Below, piece by piece: positions 60,268-64,000 of a DNA stretch of 64,000 nucleotides. Source of the DNA: Vulcanisaeta sp. JCM 16161 (GTDB lineage: Archaea > Thermoproteota > Thermoprotei > Thermoproteales > Thermocladiaceae); the NCBI RefSeq assembly GCF_001316285.1, contig NZ_BBDO01000002.1, positions 124,001 to 188,000 of the forward strand, read 5' to 3'. How positions within the stretch are numbered: the stretch's first letter is position 1; each line of letters opens with the position of its first letter. The notes beneath the pieces are model-generated. The model was not told where the DNA came from, ran no database searches, and worked only from the letters and a program-made list of their open reading frames with translations. Both the position numbers and the translations under genes were made by a program.

Positions 60268-60275
60268 CTTTAAAT
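60268..60275 (+). promoter_or_regulatory. TATA box for rps4e
   Basis: CTTTAAAT lies just after the rpl24 stop and is centred 27.5 nt before ATG 60299, so eS4 can be transcribed independently. Confidence 0.5.
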
Positions 60276-60298
60276 GGGTTTTTCCACGGTGATGCCTA

Positions 60299-61041
60299 AT
60301 GCCCAGTAGGCACTTAAGGCGTTATCAAGCACCTGAGTGGTGGCCGGTATCGACCAAGGAGACAGTGTGGGTCGTTAGGCCAAGCCCTGGACCACACCCA
60401 CTGGCTAAGTCATTACCGCTGGCACTACTTGTGAGGGATGTCCTTAGATACGCGAAGACCCTCAGGGAGGCCAGGTACGTGATTGGTAAGGGGTTAATTA
60501 AGGTTGATGGTAGGGTAAGGAGGGATTACAAGTACCCAGTGGGTTTGATGGACGTCGTCGAGATCGTGCCAACAAATGAGATTTACCGAGTGGTTCCACA
60601 CCCAACGAAGTTCCTATGGCCAATACCAATAGGCCCGGATGAGGCTAATTACAAGCTTTGTAGAATTGAGAATAAGACCATGGTTAAGGGTGGGCAAATA
60701 CAGCTTAATCTGCACGATGGCAGAAACATACAACTGCCCTACGAGGAGGGGAGTAAGTATGACACACTCGATACAGTGCTAATCGACATTAACGAGAATA
60801 AGATCGTGGATCACGTAAAACCGGAACTAGGCTCACTGGGCTTATCGTTGATGGCAGAAACGTGGGTTACTACGGCAAGATAACCGAGATAATACAGACA
60901 TACAGGAAGAGGGAGTCCACGGTTAAGATCGTTACGAGCGACGGCAGGGAGGTCAGGACAATAATGGATTACCTATTTGCAGTAGGTAAGGAAAAGCCCT
61001 TAATAACTATTGCACAACAACAAGTGACTCAATCTCAGTAA
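60299..61041 (+). CDS. rps4e: Ribosomal protein eS4 (S4e) (frameshifted)
   Basis: About 246 residues. MPSRHLRRYQAPEWWPVSTK is followed by KSLPLALLVRDVLRYAKTLR and EARYVIGKGLIKVDGRVRRD, the S4-type RNA-binding fold, then KYPVGLMDVVEIVPTNEIYR. The frame changes near 60840, leading to VDGRNVGYYGKITEIIQTYR and a KOW-like C-terminus ending at 61041. A frameshift in a small-subunit protein needed for life strongly suggests sequence error. Confidence 0.95.
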
Positions 61042-61070
61042 TTATACTAAGTAATTATTAAGTAATTATA

Positions 61071-61724
61071 CTAACTGACTAATTTAATCATTATATTACT
61101 GTTCACGGCCTTTTGAATGACCCTATTAATTAAAGCCCTCGCTATCTCCAGCTTCACCCTCTTTACCTCATCATCCCTCTTCACAACTTTACCTGGATCG
61201 AAACCATAAATCCTAACTTCCCTAGCACCCATGTAATAAGCTAGGTAGACAGCCCTGTCGCCGTCGGTAAATCCAGGTATTAATAATGAACAACCCCTGG
61301 GCCATACCTGGACCGTTGGCAGTAATTTCCTGACCCTTGATGCATACTTGGGGTAATAGGCGATGTTGTCGCCATGCGCATGACCAAGCACCAAACAATC
61401 GCAGTCGATCAACTCCTCAGGTATGAAGTCGAAGTCCGTGATGACAATATCGGGGTTTAGCCCCCAACCACGAAGAAGCCTAACTGAGTAACCCTCAACG
61501 GCAATTAATAAACCATTGTCATCAGGCATTGCCCTAGCTGGCGGCATCACTATATTAACAACATCCCACCTAAACTCCCTTAAATTACCATCATAATTAC
61601 AGAACCTAGGCGCCAACTCAGCCGCTAGGTAATCATCCTTAAAATTCAATTGAGGAAGTAATGCGGTGTAGTAACTCCTAACTAGTAGCCATTCCATTGG
61701 ATCAAGAACAACGCCACCGCGCAT
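61071..61724 (-). CDS. mptE: MptE-like 6-hydroxymethylpterin pyrophosphokinase (DUF115)
   Basis: 217 residues, intact. GLNPDIVITDFDFIPEELID and CLVLGHAHGDNIAYYPKYAS carry the acidic and His/Asp positions conserved in the archaeal DUF115 family, in which MptE of Methanocaldococcus makes 6-hydroxymethyl-7,8-dihydropterin diphosphate for methanopterin or folate-like cofactors. IPGFTDGDRAVYLAYYMGAR and VRIYGFDPGKVVKRDDEVKR follow. In a non-methanogen the product would feed a C1 carrier, which fits the downstream-of-glyA position, 22 nt after its stop. Function is by family. Confidence 0.8.
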   Translation of the reverse strand: MRGGVVLDPMEWLLVRSYYTALLPQLNFKDDYLAAELAPRFCNYDGNLREFRWDVVNIVMPPARAMPDDNGLLIAVEGYSVRLLRGWGLNPDIVITDFDFIPEELIDCDCLVLGHAHGDNIAYYPKYASRVRKLLPTVQVWPRGCSLLIPGFTDGDRAVYLAYYMGAREVRIYGFDPGKVVKRDDEVKRVKLEIARALINRVIQKAVNSNIMIKLVS

Positions 61725-61746
61725 GGCAACCCTAATTTTTAATCGG

Positions 61747-63037
61747 CTACATTAACATGTTTATGCCAACATCAATACCAACATCCCTCGGGGTTAAGCC
61801 ATACCTAACCTGGGTAAACTCCTTCCTAAACTCAATAACCTCCTTCCTAACGCTGCCGGGATCCTCCCTCCTTATGAGGACCCTCGCCATGAATTCCGCA
61901 ATTGTTCTCATCTCGTCCTTACCCATGCCGAACCTAGTCATCTCCTGAACACCAAGTCTAAGCCCGCTTGGATCCCTGAATCCCCTGTCCCAGGGTAATG
62001 CATTCTTATTCACGATGATGTTAGCCTCCTCAAGTAAGACCGCTGATTTAGTACCGCCACCAACACTGGATACATCAATAAGTACCTGGTGAGTCCTCGT
62101 AAAACCCTTATTCTCAGCAACAACCTTGAACCCCAACGCGTGTAACTCCTCTGCCAACGCCCGTGCATTACTAACGACCTGCTCCGCATATGCCTTACCG
62201 AATTTCATCATCTCAATCGCCGTTACGGCAGTCGCGGCATACCTATGGTGGTGATAATTCGATGTCAACCCAGGAAATACCGCCTTCTGAATGACCTTAA
62301 ACAAGTCCTCCCTATTAGTGAAGATTACACCACCCTGAGGACCGGGAAATGTCTTGTGGTTGATGATGTCATAACATCGGCACCCAGATCAAGTGGGTTT
62401 GGAAATGCCCCACCAGCGATTAAGCCGAGTACGTGGCCGAATCATGAAGAAGCACCGCATTGACCTCATGAACGACGTCGAGAAGCTCCTTAATGGGATG
62501 CGGAAATAGATATACGGAACCACCGAGTATCACAATTCTTGGTCTAACCTCCCTAATTAACTTAATACTCTCATCAACATCAACATTGAACTCCTCATTA
62601 TCCCATGGCAAATCCACTACCTTCAACCTAAAAATCCCAGGGGCGCCCGTAGTTTTATGACTTATGTGACCCCCTGAATTAAGCGGCACCGACATTATCG
62701 TATCGCCAGGCTGCGCTAACGCTGCGTAAACAGCGGCATTGGCTATAGTGCCTGAGATTGGCCTAACATCAACAAACTTAGCGTGAAATAACTCACCCAT
62801 TAAGCCTGCAAGGAGTCCCTCAAGCTTATCGATATACTTAGTGCCTTGGTAATACCTACTACCCAGCGTGCCCTCGGCATACCTACCCTCCATATCATTT
62901 AAATAAACATACTCGGCTAACGGCGACATCACATTCTCGCTGGGTATGAGGTTTATCGTCTCTAACCTACGCCATTTATTATGTGCCTTAACCATGTTTA
63001 TTACATCATTTAAGGCTGAGTCTGGATCTAATGACAT
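61747..63037 (-). CDS. glyA: Serine hydroxymethyltransferase (frameshifted)
   Basis: About 430 residues. PLP enzyme interconverting serine and glycine with a C1 carrier. N-terminal [20 protein letters not shown] and [44 protein letters not shown], then after changes near 62430 and 62370 the PLP-lysine motif [40 protein letters not shown] and [20 protein letters not shown]. The TATA box is 28 nt before the ATG. Operon with mptE, consistent with a shared pterin C1 pathway. Confidence 0.93.
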
Positions 63038-63059
63038 TTAATGTGGGCTTAGTGAGTAA

Positions 63060-63070
63060 TATATTAAAGC
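63060..63070 (-). promoter_or_regulatory. TATA box for glyA
   Basis: The minus strand reads GCTTTAATAT, centred 28 nt before ATG 63037. Confidence 0.55.
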
Positions 63071-63116
63071 TTTAATGCCCTGCCCAACCAACCTATTCTT
63101 AGGGTATTATGGAGCG

Positions 63117-63129
63117 GTGGATTAATTAA
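63117..63129 (+). promoter_or_regulatory. Possible TATA box for DNA ligase
   Basis: GGATTAATTAATC is centred about 30 nt before ATG 63153. A weaker match. Confidence 0.35.
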
Positions 63130-63152
63130 TCTCTATAGAGTGTTTAGGGTTG

Positions 63153-64000
63153 ATGTCCGCTGGCAGTAATGACATTAAATTCATCGACGTCGTGAAGGCA
63201 CTCGAGAGTATTGAGGCGACTACGCAAAGGACAGTAATGGCCAAGTTACTCTCATCGCTCCTCAAGAAGACTCCGCCCAACGCCATTGATAAGGTCATCT
63301 ACTTCATACTCGGTCAATTAAGGCTGATTGGGAGGGTGTGGAGCTTGGCGTTGCTGAGAAGCTCACCTTTAGGGCTATCGCCAACGCCACTGGTGCGCCC
63401 ATTAAGCAGGTTGAGGATCTTTATAAGAGACTCGGCGATGTTGGTGAGACGGCTAGGAGAATAATGAGTAGTAAGCCTCAGCAGGGTGGCAAGTCAATAC
63501 TCGAGTTCTTCGGTGGTGGGGGTGGTGAGGAATTAACGATGGGTAAGGTCTACGATACTTTAATGTCGATAGCCAAGGCGAGTGGTGAGGGTGCTCAGGA
63601 CACAAAGGTCAAACTCCTCACGTACCTATTCTCAAGGGCTAAGCCTGAGGAGGCTAAGTACATTGCTAGGTTCGTAATTGGTAGGCTAAGGCTCGGGGTT
63701 GCCGACATGACGATACTGGACGCATTATCAGACGCGTATAAAGTGCCTAGGGAGGCCCTTGAGAGGGCTTACCACATTTACCCAGACCTCGGTTATATAG
63801 CGAAGATGGTTGCCCAGGAGGGTCAGAATGCCCTGGCTAAAATCCACGTGACGCCCGGCGTACCAATACAGCCAATGCTTGCCGAGAGATTGAGCACGCC
63901 CGCCGAAATCCTGGCTAAACTAGGCGGCATTGCAATGGTTGAGTATAAGTATGATGGTGAGAGGGCCAGGTGCATAAGACTAGGGATGGTGAGGTTAGGA
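63153..64000 (+). CDS. lig: ATP-dependent DNA ligase, N-terminal part (frameshifted, runs off the window)
   Basis: First 280 or so residues. The N-terminal DNA-binding domain begins [20 protein letters not shown]; after a change near 63330 it reads [20 protein letters not shown] and [20 protein letters not shown]. The adenylation site (motif I) is [11 protein letters not shown] with the catalytic Lys, and a last one-base shift near 63970 turns the expected [10 protein letters not shown] into another frame. Archaeal replicative ligase, sealing Okazaki fragments. The C-terminus is outside the window. Confidence 0.92.

Noticed and set aside
5062..63037. Programmed frameshifting as a biological feature
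   Set aside because: Breaks are too many, occur in unrelated genes, and lack common slippery sites or stimulatory structures. Sequence error explains them better.
1..64000. CRISPR array
   Set aside because: No regularly spaced direct repeats with unique spacers were seen. The three palindrome copies are 1-3 kb apart and no cas genes are present.
1..64000. tRNA or rRNA genes
   Set aside because: No T-arm GGTTCRANNCC-type sequence with a matching acceptor stem and no rRNA sequence was found. Thermoproteales tRNAs can have several introns, so a heavily interrupted tRNA cannot be fully excluded.

Overview
ORGANISM. The gene content points to a hyperthermophilic crenarchaeon of the Thermoproteales, most likely a Vulcanisaeta- or Caldivirga-like lineage. 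This is inference; no rRNA is present to confirm it. The supporting signs are archaeal eS4 and uL24, an archaeal proteasome beta subunit, an archaeal-type ATP-dependent DNA ligase, an MptE-like pterin enzyme, several PaREP1-family proteins (first described as Pyrobaculum repeats), many HEPN/nucleotidyltransferase modules, AT-rich archaeal TATA boxes about 27 nt before start codons (leaderless transcripts), and a C/D box guide RNA.

QUALITY WARNING. About two thirds of the genes, including ones expected to be essential (eS4, proteasome beta, DNA ligase, GlyA, ThiI), are split by single-base frameshifts, roughly one per kilobase. Several fall in homopolymers. The simplest reading is uncorrected indel error in the assembly. 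I therefore annotate each split gene as one CDS over its full extent and note where the frame changes. Only genes that have lost whole domains are called fragments.

LAYOUT. 0-12.3 kb: an MFS exporter, HEPN/MNT toxin-antitoxin-like modules, a tandem pair of related membrane proteins, a cupin, two PaREP1 genes, an SPFH protein with a two-domain partner, an amino-acid permease and small unknowns. 12.3-15.9 kb: endonuclease V and ThiI (overlapping operon), a C/D box sRNA, a second candidate RNA on the opposite strand, and proteasome beta. 15.9-18.5 kb: a large surface membrane protein. 18.5-27.3 kb: a plastic island with a HEPN/MNT pair, a family of related P-loop ATPases (two full tandem copies, one deleted chimera), a PaREP1 gene of each of the two subfamilies, a DUF234-type ATPase, a zinc-ribbon protein, two gene-poor stretches and three copies of an 18-bp palindrome. 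27.3-44.8 kb: a surface-glycan cluster with a NodU/CmcH-type carbamoyltransferase, four FkbM-type methyltransferases, three glycosyltransferases, a DUF2079-like membrane protein, a sugar-nucleotide epimerase, a sugar-1-phosphate nucleotidyltransferase and a flippase. Its core (about 31.1-35.4 kb) is much more AT-rich. PaREP1 genes and a coiled-coil protein sit inside it. 44.8-55.2 kb: ThyX, a dipeptide/oligopeptide ABC transporter (oppF, oppD, dppC, dppB, binding protein), an acetate transporter and acetyl-CoA synthetase. 55.4-64 kb: housekeeping genes: a TusA-like protein, M1 aminopeptidase with HEAT repeats, an RNA methyltransferase-like protein, a DMT permease, uL24, eS4, MptE-like enzyme, GlyA and the start of DNA ligase.

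HOW THE GENES WORK TOGETHER. The glycan cluster has most of the parts for making an activated sugar, assembling, methylating and carbamoylating a glycan and flipping it across the membrane. The peptide importer, aminopeptidase, amino-acid permease, acetate importer and Acs suggest a heterotroph feeding on peptides and acetate. Many neighbouring divergent genes appear to share a single near-palindromic TATA box placed about 27 nt from both start codons.
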